A DNA stretch of 64,000 nt. Source: Acididesulfobacillus acetoxydans (GTDB taxonomy: Bacteria; Bacillota; Desulfitobacteriia; Desulfitobacteriales; Desulfitobacteriaceae). Shown here one piece after another: positions 1 to 7,739 of this stretch. A model generated the notes under the pieces. That model searched no databases and was not told the origin of the DNA. It saw only the letters and a list, made by a program, of their open reading frames with translations. The stretch lies in assembly GCF_902729405.1 (NCBI RefSeq), contig NZ_LR746496.1, positions 3,720,001 through 3,784,000 of the forward strand, in the 5' to 3' direction. The position numbers were made by a program, and so were the translations under genes. The first letter of the stretch is position 1, and every line of letters starts with the position of its first letter.

Positions 1-96
1 CAGCACCTGTTTATCGGCAGCCGCCGCCACGGCCACCCGCGCCCGGCCCAGGCTTTGGGCCCTTTCCAAAAGAACCTCCAACCCGGTAAACCTCAA
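1..96 (-). CDS. ptb: Phosphate butyryl/acetyltransferase, N-terminal 32 codons (runs off window)
   Basis: On the minus strand a TTG codon (94-96) is preceded by AAGGAG seven bases upstream and opens a frame that runs to the window edge. The visible peptide contains LLERAQSLGRARVAVAAADK, the pattern that opens phosphate butyryltransferase and related phosphotransacylases (helix, then a strand ending VAVAAA). Such enzymes exchange CoA for phosphate on short-chain acyl-CoAs, usually paired with butyrate kinase. Only the first 32 residues are visible, so Ptb versus Pta-like cannot be settled. It lies downstream of the ACT/phenylacetate-CoA ligase pair but is separated from it by a terminator and a tandem repeat. 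Confidence 0.55.
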   Translation of the reverse strand, partial: MRFTGLEVLLERAQSLGRARVAVAAAADKQVL

Positions 97-137
97 TTGC
101 CAACACTCCTTGCTCTGTCAAATACCCTGGCCAAAGC

Positions 138-290
138 GTTTTCAAACACCCTTTTCCATTGGCTCTGTTCTTTTTCAGACACCCTTTTCCTGTCGCTCTT
201 TTCTTTTCTTTTTCAGACACCCTTTTCCTGTCGCTCTTTTCTTTTCTTTTTCAGACCACCCTTTTCCTTCGGCTCTGTTCTTTTCTTTCA
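138..290. repeat. 38-bp tandem repeat, about 3.5-4 copies
   Basis: The unit beginning TTTTTCAGACACCC starts at 171, 209 and 247 (period exactly 38), with a more diverged copy beginning near 138. It lies between the terminator of the ACT gene and the start of the phosphate acyltransferase gene, on the 5' side of the latter. The pyrimidine-rich top strand gives open frames in several phases; none looks like a protein. Confidence 0.8.
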
Positions 291-332
291 TTATACCAGT
301 TATCGCCCCAGATTCCAGGCCGAAGGGATCAG

Positions 333-361
333 AAAAAAGCCCCTCTGCTTTCAGAGGGGGT
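333..361 (-). terminator. Rho-independent terminator after the ACT-domain gene
   Basis: Read on the minus strand, CCCCCTCTG-loop-CAGAGGGGC is followed by six T. It sits about 140 bases beyond the ACT gene stop codon. Confidence 0.8.
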
Positions 362-384
362 CTAGTGAACTCGTTCCACTAAGT

Positions 385-480
385 TGAACCTCGGGACTTC
401 GGTTGAACCTCGGGACTTCAGTAAGACGTCTGCCCCCACTGAAGCAACGGGGGAACCACTTCCACTTGCAGGAGTGAGAG
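385..480. repeat. Short direct duplication and hairpin-rich stretch
   Basis: The 17-mer TTGAACCTCGGGACTTC occurs twice in immediate succession (386-402 and 404-420). It is followed by a G/C-rich inverted stretch (CCCCCACT...GGGGG). It resembles debris of a mobile-element end but cannot be assigned. Confidence 0.4.
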
Positions 481-498
481 TTTTGTGATTGGGTCAAG

Positions 499-894
499 CT
501 AATTAAGGCCCAGCTTCTTCAAGGCTTTCTCCATCCCTTGATTGTCCCGGACCCGGATAACCACCTGAGCCTTCTCCCGCGCCTTCTCCACAAAGGCATA
601 CATATATTCGACAACGACACCTTCCGGAACCAGGCGATTCAGAACCCCGACCAGTCCCCCCACCTCGTCCGGAACCTCAAGGACGAACACAGGGGTGAGG
701 CTCACGACGCAATTTTTTTGCCTCAGCTCTTCCGCCACTTGCTCCGGGGAATCGACCATGAGGCGGAGGACGCCATAATCCTTGGTATCCGCCAGCGACA
801 GGGCCCGCACGTTGACGCCGAGATCCGCCAGTAGATTTAAAACTTCGGCCAAACGGCCTTTTGTGTTCTCAAGAAAGATAGACAGTTGCAACAC
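499..894 (-). CDS. Tandem ACT-domain protein
   Basis: About 131 residues beginning MLQLSIFLENTKGRLAEV and containing two ACT folds (about 3-65 and 70-131: first LNLLADLGVNVRALSLADT, second VPDEVGGLVGVLNRLV). ACT domains bind small effectors, often amino acids. This two-ACT family sits next to phenylacetate/indolepyruvate-type CoA ligases, and here it lies directly downstream of the paaK-like gene in the same orientation, so a sensing role in arylacetate or aromatic amino-acid breakdown is inferred. The frame stays open upstream to an ATG at 1023, but that 44-residue extension is not ACT-like and has no ribosome-binding site. The GTG at 892-894 is preceded by GAAGGGG and begins exactly where the family begins. 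Confidence 0.75.
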   Translation of the reverse strand: MLQLSIFLENTKGRLAEVLNLLADLGVNVRALSLADTKDYGVLRLMVDSPEQVAEELRQKNCVVSLTPVFVLEVPDEVGGLVGVLNRLVPEGVVVEYMYAFVEKAREKAQVVIRVRDNQGMEKALKKLGLN

Positions 895-1063
895 CGCAGC
901 GTTCACCCCTTCATCCAATCGTGAGACTTGCGTTTCTACCCGTGAGAGCAGCACCCCATACTCCAAAGCAGCATCCCGTACTCCAAGCTCAAATAATTCT
1001 TGGCGCCCCTCGGCTTGCGTCATTTTTGCTTTGGCAAATGCTCATGTCCGAGGTGGGCCGGAC

Positions 1064-2323
1064 TTAACCCTTGCGCTTATCGACGACCCTTTTCGCTTTT
1101 CCTTCACTGCGGGGAATACTCTTGGGCTCCACTAAACGAACCCTGATCGAAATACCGATAATTTCTTCGATCCGCTGCTGAACGCGCTTCTTCAAAGTCT
1201 CCAGCTCGCGAACTTCATCTATGAAGTTGGCCGCGTTGACCTCGACCTGAACCTCTAACTGGTCGAGTGTGCCCGCGCGCTCCACGATCAACAGATAGTG
1301 GGGTTCCAAACCGTCCACGGCCAGAATCCCTTCCTCGATCTGGCTCGGGAAAACATTCACTCCCCGGATGATCAGCATATCATCCACCCGGGCCGTAACC
1401 CGCTCCATCGTCCAACCGCTATGCCCGCAGCCGCAATCCCCATGGTGCAGAGCCGTTAAATCTTTGGTCCGGTAGCGCAGGACCGGAAAAGCTTCCTTAT
1501 CGATACTCGTAAAGACCAGCTCACCCGGCACGCCCTCAGGCAGCGGCTCTCCCCTTTCGTCCAGGATCTCCGGATAAAAATGCCCGTCTATGTGCAGACC
1601 CCTGTGCTGCGGGCATTCCATCGCCACCCCGGGGCCCATGATTTCGCTCAGGCCGTAGATGTCATAGGCGTCAATCCCCAGCCGCGCTTCGATTTCCTCT
1701 CTCATGCCCTCTGTCCAGGGTTCTGCCCCCAAGACCCCCTTTTTCAAACGCAGCTCCTGGCGGGAAATTCCTGCTTCCCCCAGGCTTTCTCCCAAATAAA
1801 GTGCATAAGAGGGCGTACAGGCGAGGACCGTCGTGCCGAAGTCCCGCATCAGCATCAGCTGACGCCGGGTGTTGCCGCCGGAGATCGGTACCGTCATCGC
1901 TCCCAGTTTCTCCGAGCCGTAGTGCAGCCCCATCCCTCCCGTAAACAAGCCGTAACCATAGGCAACCTGGATCACATCCCCTTTGCCGATCCCCGCCCGC
2001 GCCAAAGACTCGGCCACGATCCCGGACCAAAGCTTGATGTCGTTCTCCGTGTACCCTACCACAGTCGGCTTGCCCGTCGTCCCCGAGGAGGCATGAAGGC
2101 GGACGATGCGCTCCGGCGGCTCGGCAAACAGCCCGAAAGGATAGTTGAGGCGCAGGTCCTCTTTACTCGTTAAAGGGAGACGTTGAAAATCTCCCAGAGT
2201 CCGGATATCACTCGCTTGCTTGACCCCTACCCGCCCCAGACTTTGCTGATAATAAGGAAGGCGCAAGACCCGTTCTACCGTTTTCCTGAGACCGGCCAAC
2301 AGCCGTTCTTCATCCTTGGACAT
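1064..2323 (-). CDS. paaK: Phenylacetate-CoA ligase
   Basis: A 419-residue adenylate-forming enzyme that activates phenylacetate (or a related aryl acid) to its CoA thioester with ATP. Visible motifs are the P-loop-like LHASSGTTGKPTVVGYT, the adenylation motif YDIYGLSEIMGPGVA, YRTKDLTALHHGDCGCG with its cysteine cluster, and the C-terminal hinge/lysine region ending RSEGKAKRVVDKRKG. Length is normal. The ATG at 2321-2323 follows AAAGGAGAGG; a TTG nine codons upstream overlaps that site and is less likely. A consensus promoter and an inverted repeat lie upstream. It is followed by an ACT-domain gene, the usual partner. In anaerobic Clostridia this pair usually serves phenylacetate or indoleacetate from amino-acid fermentation. 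Confidence 0.93.
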   Translation of the reverse strand: MSKDEERLLAGLRKTVERVLRLPYYQQSLGRVGVKQASDIRTLGDFQRLPLTSKEDLRLNYPFGLFAEPPERIVRLHASSGTTGKPTVVGYTENDIKLWSGIVAESLARAGIGKGDVIQVAYGYGLFTGGMGLHYGSEKLGAMTVPISGGNTRRQLMLMRDFGTTVLACTPSYALYLGESLGEAGISRQELRLKKGVLGAEPWTEGMREEIEARLGIDAYDIYGLSEIMGPGVAMECPQHRGLHIDGHFYPEILDERGEPLPEGVPGELVFTSIDKEAFPVLRYRTKDLTALHHGDCGCGHSGWTMERVTARVDDMLIIRGVNVFPSQIEEGILAVDGLEPHYLLIVERAGTLDQLEVQVEVNAANFIDEVRELETLKKRVQQRIEEIIGISIRVRLVEPKSIPRSEGKAKRVVDKRKG

Positions 2324-2372
2324 CCGCTTCCATCCTCTCCTTTGTTCCAAACAATTCTCGCTCTTGCCGTTC

Positions 2373-2428
2373 TGATCTAGTACAGATCACGTTGGCCCCA
2401 GCATAACTTCTAGACCCGTCTTTGTCAA
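2373..2428 (-). promoter_or_regulatory. Promoter and operator-like palindrome of paaK
   Basis: On the minus strand TTGACA (2423-2428) and TATGCT (2400-2405) are 17 bases apart. Downstream, TGATCT-5-AGATCA (2373-2389) is a perfect six-base inverted repeat inside the leader, a plausible repressor site. Confidence 0.6.
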
Positions 2429-2498
2429 GAAACCGCTCGCACATTTTCGTCAGGCTCTTGAGGGCGACACGTTTGTTTACCATGGTCGGCCGTAACCA

Positions 2499-2527
2499 TT
2501 GACAGTGATACGGTTCCCGGTTACTAT
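2499..2527 (+). promoter_or_regulatory. Sigma-A promoter of the permease gene
   Basis: TTGACA (2499-2504), 17-base spacer, TACTAT (2522-2527), about 115 bases before the start codon. The long leader holds a small hairpin (ACATCT...AGATGT) and no recognisable riboswitch. Confidence 0.6.
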
Positions 2528-2649
2528 ACTAAATGGATCTAACATCTATAATTGTTCTTAGATGTGCAAGTCGATGTCGGTCTATCCATGGGTGCACTTG
2601 GACTCAAATGCTTTTATACTTTAACATATTAAACAATTACTAAGGAGAA

Positions 2650-4101
2650 ATGAATGTGAATCAAAAGAAACTCGGTTTCTGGTTACTGGCGGCGCTGGTT
2701 GCCGGGAATATGGTGGGTTCCGCAATCTTCATGCTTCCCCAGTCGCTTGCCAACGTGGGCTCCCCGGCCGGAATCCTGCTTGCCTGGCTGTTCACCGGCC
2801 TCGGCGTTCTCATGATTGCCCACGTCTATGGTCAGCTGTCCGATTTCAAACCGGCGCTGCTCGGTGGCCCGCCCAGTTATACACGGGAGCTGTTTAACGG
2901 CAAGAGCAAACTGGGACAAATCATGGGGTTCGAAATCGCATGGGGGTACTGGACCTCAAACTCTCCGGGGAACGCAGCCATTCTCATAACACTCGTCGGC
3001 TATCTAACGTACTTCCTGCCGGTTCTGCAAAGCAAAGCCATCCTTTTCTCCGTTGGCGGTTTTCATGTACAGACCGGGAATTTCTTTTCGTTTGCCATTG
3101 CTTCCCTCGTTCTCTGGTTTGTTCACTACCTGATGCTCAAAGGGACTTATGCGGCCGGCAAAATAAATTTTGTTGCCACCGTGGCCAAAATTCTTGGCTT
3201 TCTCTTCTTCATCGTCGTCGCTCTCTCTATTTTTGACACAACCTATCTCCACCCTTTCATAGCCGCCAAGACGTTGGCGTCCGGCAAGACGATTGGGCTC
3301 TTTCAGCAAATGAACCGGGGTGCGATTCTGACGCTCTGGGCTTTCGTCGGTATCGAGTCTGCCGCCTGGCTTTCCGGCCGGGCGAAAAGACAACGGGACG
3401 TTAAGTCAGCAACGCTGACCGGGTTGCTCATCGCGTTGATCATCTATCTTCTGATTACTTTCTTGGCCATGGGCACCCTGCCTGCGAAGGAACTGATGGT
3501 CGCAGACAAGCCTTTAGTTGACGTCTTGACAAAAATCATCGGTCCGAAGGGCTCGTTTGTCATGGCAACCCTCGGAGTCCTCTCCATGCTCGGCGCTACG
3601 GTTGGCTGGATTTTACTGAGTGTAGAAGTGCCGTACCAATCTGCACGTCTTAACCTCTTTCCTCACTGGTTTGTAAAGGAAAACAAAAACGGCGCCCCCT
3701 ACCGGGCTGCCTGGATCACTAATGGGCTTACGCAAGTGTTTCTGCTCTCCATGATCTCGAACACGATTGCTAACGCCTTTAACGAAATGGTCATCATCGC
3801 CACTCTGGCCAATCTGGTCCCGTATCTTTTCTCCGGCCTCTATTCTCTGAACGTCGTCGGCAAGGGCGAAAACTACGAAACCGTCTCCCTCAGGAAACGT
3901 TTGCTTGATGGAACCATGGCCCTTGGCGCGACGCTCTACTCCTTCTGGGTCTTAAAATCAGGCTTGAGTGATCTCAAAACCTTGGCTCTCGGCATGCTTC
4001 TCTTCGTGTCCGGTTTGGTCCTCCTTCCGCTGCTTCCGAAGCATGACGCTCCGGAAGAACAGGCCCATTTGGAAACGCCGGTAGAGTCACTTCCTGATTG
4101 A
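2650..4101 (+). CDS. APC-superfamily amino-acid permease/antiporter (ArcD-like)
   Basis: A 483-residue membrane protein with about 12 hydrophobic segments. Helix 1 carries AGNMVGSAIFMLP, the APC-superfamily substrate-backbone motif (G-S-A/G-I-F), and the GGPPSYTRELF loop after helix 2 is typical of the basic amino-acid/polyamine antiporter (arginine-ornithine) branch. It probably imports an amino acid or exchanges it for its product. AAGGAG is only two bases from the first ATG and eight bases from the GTG two codons later, so translation may begin at 2656. It is monocistronic, with its own promoter and a strong terminator. The substrate is inferred from the family only. Confidence 0.88.
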   Translation: MNVNQKKLGFWLLAALVAGNMVGSAIFMLPQSLANVGSPAGILLAWLFTGLGVLMIAHVYGQLSDFKPALLGGPPSYTRELFNGKSKLGQIMGFEIAWGYWTSNSPGNAAILITLVGYLTYFLPVLQSKAILFSVGGFHVQTGNFFSFAIASLVLWFVHYLMLKGTYAAGKINFVATVAKILGFLFFIVVALSIFDTTYLHPFIAAKTLASGKTIGLFQQMNRGAILTLWAFVGIESAAWLSGRAKRQRDVKSATLTGLLIALIIYLLITFLAMGTLPAKELMVADKPLVDVLTKIIGPKGSFVMATLGVLSMLGATVGWILLSVEVPYQSARLNLFPHWFVKENKNGAPYRAAWITNGLTQVFLLSMISNTIANAFNEMVIIATLANLVPYLFSGLYSLNVVGKGENYETVSLRKRLLDGTMALGATLYSFWVLKSGLSDLKTLALGMLLFVSGLVLLPLLPKHDAPEEQAHLETPVESLPD

Positions 4102-4110
4102 ATTTCAAAA

Positions 4111-4180
4111 CCCTGCCGCAGCAATCCACCGGCAGGGACAAGTTCGCTGCATCCTCGCATCGCAAGGGTGCAGCTTTTTT
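4111..4180 (+). terminator. Terminator of the permease gene
   Basis: A first hairpin (CCCTGCCG/CGGCAGGG, 4111-4137) is followed by a second, GCTGCATCCT...AGGGTGCAGC (4146-4174), ending in six T. Confidence 0.8.
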
Positions 4181-4199
4181 AATTACCTCCACTAACCCC

Positions 4200-4478
4200 T
4201 CCCATATGTCCAGCAGGGGTGCAACCAGCATGGGAAATATGGGGATACCGATTTTACAACTGACGGCGGGCGAACCGATAGAAAGCATGGTGGAGAAATT
4301 GAATTCCCGGCAACCCGAATTGCTCCTTGGCTATGCCTCTATAATACGTATTCTGGCTTATGAGCAGCTCGCAGGCCATCTCCAAATAGCGCCAAGGACC
4401 GTCATCAGCCGCTCGGAGGTCTTAACCCCGGAAACACGGCGCCTGGTCAAATCCCACTTGCCCCATACTTCGGCCTAG
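4200..4478 (+). pseudogene. Fragment of a phenylacetate-CoA-ligase-family gene (middle part)
   Basis: About 90 residues in frame containing GNMGIPILQLTAGEPIESMV, ELLLGYASII and ISRSEVLTPETRR. This is the central part of the adenylate-forming PaaK/coenzyme-F390-synthetase-like family. The N-terminal substrate region and the C-terminal domain are missing, and the frame ends shortly after the TPETRR motif. No credible start or ribosome-binding site exists for this part. A separate C-terminal fragment of the same family lies on the opposite strand near 5.8 kb, so they are not halves of one simply interrupted gene. Confidence 0.65.
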
Positions 4479-4510
4479 CGGAACAGGAAGCATAAGCAAA
4501 CCGCTTGCCC

Positions 4511-4564
4511 TTCACCCCCTTTCGGGGAGATCTTAGCTGCCCACCCAGCGCCCTATTCCGCTGT
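4511..4564. repeat. Dispersed ~54-bp element, copy A
   Basis: TTTCGGGGAGATCT, then CACCCAGCGCCCTATT a few bases on, recurs with about 80% identity at 13098-13152. Both copies lie just downstream of a plus-strand reading frame and contain a CCCCTTTCGGGG hairpin. Confidence 0.6.
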
Positions 4565-4681
4565 ACTACAGTCCCGATTTACTTTACGATTGGGAATATT
4601 CCGTGTTACACTGTACGCGAATGGCTCTTGCTATCCTTTTGCTCACCCAAGTCGTCAAGTCATATAGGCAGACACGTCAAC

Positions 4682-4720
4682 CACCCCCTGGCTAAATCGG
4701 TCTGAAGCCAGGGGCTTCCG
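4682..4720. repeat. IS200/IS605-type end-like hairpin
   Basis: CCCCCTGGCT ... AGCCAGGGG forms a hairpin followed by CTTCCGCG, the pattern seen at ends of IS200/IS605-family elements. Related relics occur at 27788-27905 and 28364-28395. No transposase frame is attached. Confidence 0.4.
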
Positions 4721-4820
4721 CGCGAAGTATTCGGTAAAGCATATGAAGGAAGGAGCGCCGGATAAACGCCTTCGCGGAGCTCACGGAACGTGCGAGTTTG
4801 CTCGCAATAGGAGGTTCTAT

Positions 4821-5669
4821 ATGAAATTTTCCCGCATTCTGCCAACCGGCATTGCGGCCGCAGTTCTTCTCTGCGCGACCGCCTGTGGTTCGGGAACACC
4901 AACCGCCACGCCAAATACAAACCGCTCAACATCCGCTGCCAGCGGAATCCATCAAAAAAACACGCCCCCCTCCCATACCGGTGCCGGCAGCCATGGTTTA
5001 CCAACAGGCGAAACGTTAACCGGGGGCAACCCGGTGGCACCCGCGCCGGTTCCCGCCCTTCAGCATAAACAATATCAGACGCCGATACCCGTGTCCGTTC
5101 TTCACGTCACCTACGCTTATCCTGTTCCCAAAGTTCCTTCGTTACCCTCTGAAGTGAGGATGTCACTCCCGACAGATCTCGCCTCAAAATTAACTGCCTA
5201 CTACTTTCCTCTGGGCAGTCGTTCTTTTTACATCGTGGCCCCGAATGGTATGAAAGGAAAAGCAGATGTCGGTCAGGACGGGTCCTATAAACTGGCTTTG
5301 AAAAATCCGGAGGGCACTGAGCTCTATCTGTCCTCCTCGGGAGCATGCCAGGGGTGTGCGGCGGATGCGGCCGCAATGTATTTCACATCGGCTCGAAAGG
5401 ATGCCGTAGACTATGGCGGTCCCTCCGGTCCGTATTTTCAAGACTTACCGGTAAAGATGGTAACGGTCAACTCGCAACTCATCACTTTGGCCTATGCGGA
5501 ACAAAACAAGAAACAGCTTGCCGGCTTTGCCTATTATTTGTCGATTACGACTACCCATGGACAAGGCACATTTTTGAGTGAAAAATATGTTGCGTCCGGC
5601 CAAGACGTACAAAATCTGGCACCGTGGATTTTCCAAAACACACTTTTACAACAAAAAATACCTTTTTAG
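4821..5669 (+). CDS. Uncharacterised secreted lipoprotein
   Basis: A 282-residue protein with a lipoprotein signal peptide: MKFSRILPTG, a hydrophobic core, then the lipobox ATAC-GS with the modified cysteine near residue 22. A Ser/Thr/Pro/Gly-rich linker follows (about 25-75) and then a globular domain (about 90-282) with a CQGC pair near residue 180. I do not recognise the domain and assign no function; it should be anchored to the outer face of the membrane. The ATG follows TAGGAGG; the frame extends 26 codons upstream without a signal peptide, so the later start is preferred. A partly deleted second copy lies at 15652-15790. Confidence 0.75.
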   Translation: MKFSRILPTGIAAAVLLCATACGSGTPTATPNTNRSTSAASGIHQKNTPPSHTGAGSHGLPTGETLTGGNPVAPAPVPALQHKQYQTPIPVSVLHVTYAYPVPKVPSLPSEVRMSLPTDLASKLTAYYFPLGSRSFYIVAPNGMKGKADVGQDGSYKLALKNPEGTELYLSSSGACQGCAADAAAMYFTSARKDAVDYGGPSGPYFQDLPVKMVTVNSQLITLAYAEQNKKQLAGFAYYLSITTTHGQGTFLSEKYVASGQDVQNLAPWIFQNTLLQQKIPF

Positions 5670-5728
5670 CCCGCCGTTGCTCATCAAGAACATACACCCG
5701 GGATTGCCGCATATCATTGTCGGTCAGC

Positions 5729-5860
5729 TTAATTTCCAATCACCCTTTTGGCTTTCCCTTCGCTGCGAGGGATACTCTTGGGTTCGACCAAACAGATCCG
5801 GACCGATATGCCAATGATCTTTTCAATCCGTTGCTGCACGTGCGCCTGTAAGTTTCTCAG
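5729..5860 (-). pseudogene. C-terminal fragment of a second phenylacetate-CoA ligase gene
   Basis: On the minus strand the frame reads VQQRIEKIIGISVRI, then LVEPKSIPRSEGKAKRV and a stop. It matches the C terminus of the intact ligase at 1064-2323 almost residue for residue, and the DNA similarity is obvious. A TGA at 5861-5863 closes the frame on its 5' side. It is a clear relic of a paralogue on the strand opposite the middle fragment at 4200-4478. Confidence 0.85.
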
Positions 5861-5902
5861 TCACTCAGCAACAATGTCACTTCGGATATGGGGCTCGAGC
5901 TT

Positions 5903-6304
5903 CTAGATGTGGCAGATGTTGTCCGGCAGTATCCGGCCGTGCTTGATTACACTAATTTCATCCATAATCAATGTTTTAGAAACGTTCATCGCGTCAATAA
6001 TCTTTTGAAAGCGCTTGTATTGAGGTGCTTCCATCTCATGTTTCCTTTGACCCGTTTCACACTTTCTTATCACAGATACTATCGGTTTAAGAGCATCGGT
6101 CAATTCTTCTTTCGAATAGCGCTCAATCTCACGGTCCTCTGTAATTAGTGCCCTTGAGATATACATCGCCTTGATTCTGTTCTTAAGCAGAGTATATTGA
6201 GAAGTTCCTTCCGCAAATTTAGGCTGTATCTTTTCACATTTACTAATGGTTGACGATACAACTTGTAGGGCGTCTGATAATTCATCTCCTGAATATTTTC
6301 CCAT
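5903..6304 (-). CDS. Hypothetical protein made of two copies of a ~60-residue unit
   Basis: 133 residues with GAGGTG eight bases before the ATG. Residues about 3-60 and 62-120 are repeats of each other: YSGDELSDAL...ISKCEKIQPKF...YTLLKNRIKAMYISRALI and YSKEELTDAL...IRKCETGQRKH...YKRFQKIIDAMNVSKTLI. Each unit is predicted all-helical with a central Cys and a basic patch. No signal peptide or membrane segment. I do not recognise a function. It sits alone between pseudogene fragments, but its intact repeat structure and ribosome-binding site argue that it is a real gene. Confidence 0.65.
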   Translation of the reverse strand: MGKYSGDELSDALQVVSSTISKCEKIQPKFAEGTSQYTLLKNRIKAMYISRALITEDREIERYSKEELTDALKPIVSVIRKCETGQRKHEMEAPQYKRFQKIIDAMNVSKTLIMDEISVIKHGRILPDNICHI

Positions 6305-6424
6305 ATCATTTCACCTCATGCTTGTCGATTGTCTCATTTGCAGACTTTCGTTTCAATTACCAATGAAGTCATTTTGCTTTTTACTCAAGCTGACTTCAGA
6401 TTTCTTGAACTGAATTAAGCATAT

Positions 6425-6611
6425 TTATTTGCCGGGCAGTTGGATGCCGCGCCAGTCGCTTACATCGCATTGACCATATTCATTGTCACCTACAGCGACC
6501 ACCGTGCCGTCAGATTTAAGGCCGATGGTATGAGCGCACCCCGCCGCAACCGCCACAATATCGCGCCAGCCACTTACATTGCATTGAACCACCTCTTTGG
6601 TTACCCAATTT
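6425..6611 (-). pseudogene. RCC1/alpha-tubulin-suppressor-like repeat protein, C-terminal relic
   Basis: The minus-strand frame reads VSGWRDIVAVAAGCAHTIGL, then KSDGTVVAVGDNEYGQCDVS, DWRGIQLPGK and a stop. This is one complete and one partial RCC1-type beta-propeller blade. An in-frame TAA lies just upstream near 6616 and no ribosome-binding site is seen, so only the tail of a much longer gene remains. Confidence 0.7.
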
Positions 6612-6774
6612 TATTTCCCATTGTAGCATAGAGCTGAAACCTTGGTGCGACAGTGGAGGGTTTAAATATATTATTGCCTATTTGCATGAGGCGGAAGTCT
6701 GCGAACGGTTATGTTAAATTGAGAAAAAGACTCAATCCTGCGTTTTCCCGCTTCCCATCTTCCAAACTTTCTCG

Positions 6775-6821
6775 TTGACAACAAATCGTCTTGAGCTATA
6801 ATGTAAGTAAATAGTTACTTA
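6775..6821 (+). promoter_or_regulatory. Promoter and TetR-type operator
   Basis: TTGACA (6775-6780), a 16-base spacer and TATAAT (6797-6802) form a near-consensus promoter. Immediately downstream lies TAAGTAA-ATAG-TTACTTA (6804-6821), a perfect seven-base inverted repeat over the likely transcription start, ideally placed for autorepression by the TetR protein encoded 44 bases later. Confidence 0.8.
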
Positions 6822-6864
6822 AAACCAGGCTTTAAATCTTTGGGGAGAGCAAAGGAAAGAGACC

Positions 6865-7563
6865 ATGGATATGGACGTAGGATCTTCTAAAAAAAGGGTC
6901 CGAGATTCGCAAAAGTCACGGGCGGCCATATTGGACGCGGCTGAGGAGGTTTTTGCCCAAAACGGGTTTGCCGGCGCGCGAATTGAGACCATTGCTAAAG
7001 CCTCGGGCTATAATACCGGCCTGATCTTCAGGTACTTTGGCGACAAACTCGGCCTCTACAGCGAAGTACTGAAGCGCTCCGACTCAGAAGTGAGCGAGCT
7101 CATGGTCAATGCGTTCACACCCTTGTTTACGGATGAAGCCGCGGCTTCCGATGCCGATCATTTTAGGGCCTTTCTCAAAGGGATGATTGTGACCCTTTTT
7201 GACTACTTGCTCGACCATCCCTCCCTGGTGCGCATTTTGACCTGGGAAATGGCCGGGGGCTGGGAAATGCTCGCAAAAACGGCCTCCCAATTCCCGACCG
7301 AAAACAGTGAGCGATTCGTGGCATTCTTTCACAAGGCATGGACAACCGGTTTTCTTCGTTCTAACTTTGCTTTCAAGATTCAATTCTCCTTAGTTATGCA
7401 GATATGCCACGTCTACCTCGCCTACCTTCCCTTGTATCAGATGTTGCTCCCGGGTGAGGATCCTGCCGCAACTGGATCCATGGCGCAAGCACGGGAGCAT
7501 CTTGTCAATTTCATCGTGGCCGGGATGATGACAGAGCCGGAAATAGCGGAAGAAACAACTTAA
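6865..7563 (+). CDS. TetR/AcrR-family transcriptional regulator
   Basis: 232 residues. Residues about 17-65 are the TetR helix-turn-helix: SRAAILDAAEEVFAQNGFAG, then IETIAKASGYNTGLIFRYFG; the remainder is a helical ligand-binding and dimerisation region with no recognisable ligand signature. The ATG at 6865 lies behind a purine-rich site. The promoter/operator directly upstream predicts autoregulation. The next genes on the same strand, a short reading frame and the UbiB-VOC locus, probably form its transcriptional target, since no other promoter is evident before them. Confidence 0.9.
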   Translation: MDMDVGSSKKRVRDSQKSRAAILDAAEEVFAQNGFAGARIETIAKASGYNTGLIFRYFGDKLGLYSEVLKRSDSEVSELMVNAFTPLFTDEAAASDADHFRAFLKGMIVTLFDYLLDHPSLVRILTWEMAGGWEMLAKTASQFPTENSERFVAFFHKAWTTGFLRSNFAFKIQFSLVMQICHVYLAYLPLYQMLLPGEDPAATGSMAQAREHLVNFIVAGMMTEPEIAEETT

Positions 7564-7586
7564 GATAACTTTCAAGGAGGGATATT

Positions 7587-7670
7587 ATGGATACCTCAAC
7601 AATTAGAAATCTATTGTCAAGGTGTGAGAATTTCCGAGAACGGGAACACTGGACTCGTCAGGATCCATGA
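7587..7670 (+). CDS. Possible 27-residue peptide between the TetR gene and the UbiB gene
   Basis: A perfect AAGGAGG lies seven bases before an ATG that opens a 27-codon frame (MDTSTIRNLLSRCENFRERE...). It may be the surviving start of a longer decayed gene or a short leader peptide. Composition is hydrophilic; no function is assigned. Confidence 0.35.
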   Translation: MDTSTIRNLLSRCENFREREHWTRQDP

Positions 7671-7739
7671 GAAACAATCCGGGATTGCTGTGCCGCCGGA
7701 GGTGGAGTGAACCCCATAGCGTTTACAACGGAGGTTAGG

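Noticed and set aside
55-387. Several overlapping plus-strand frames rich in Phe/Ser
   Set aside because: Produced by the pyrimidine-rich 38-bp repeat; low complexity, no start signal.
895-1023. N-terminal 43-codon extension of the ACT-domain protein
   Set aside because: No ribosome-binding site and no similarity to ACT proteins, whose fold begins at the later GTG.
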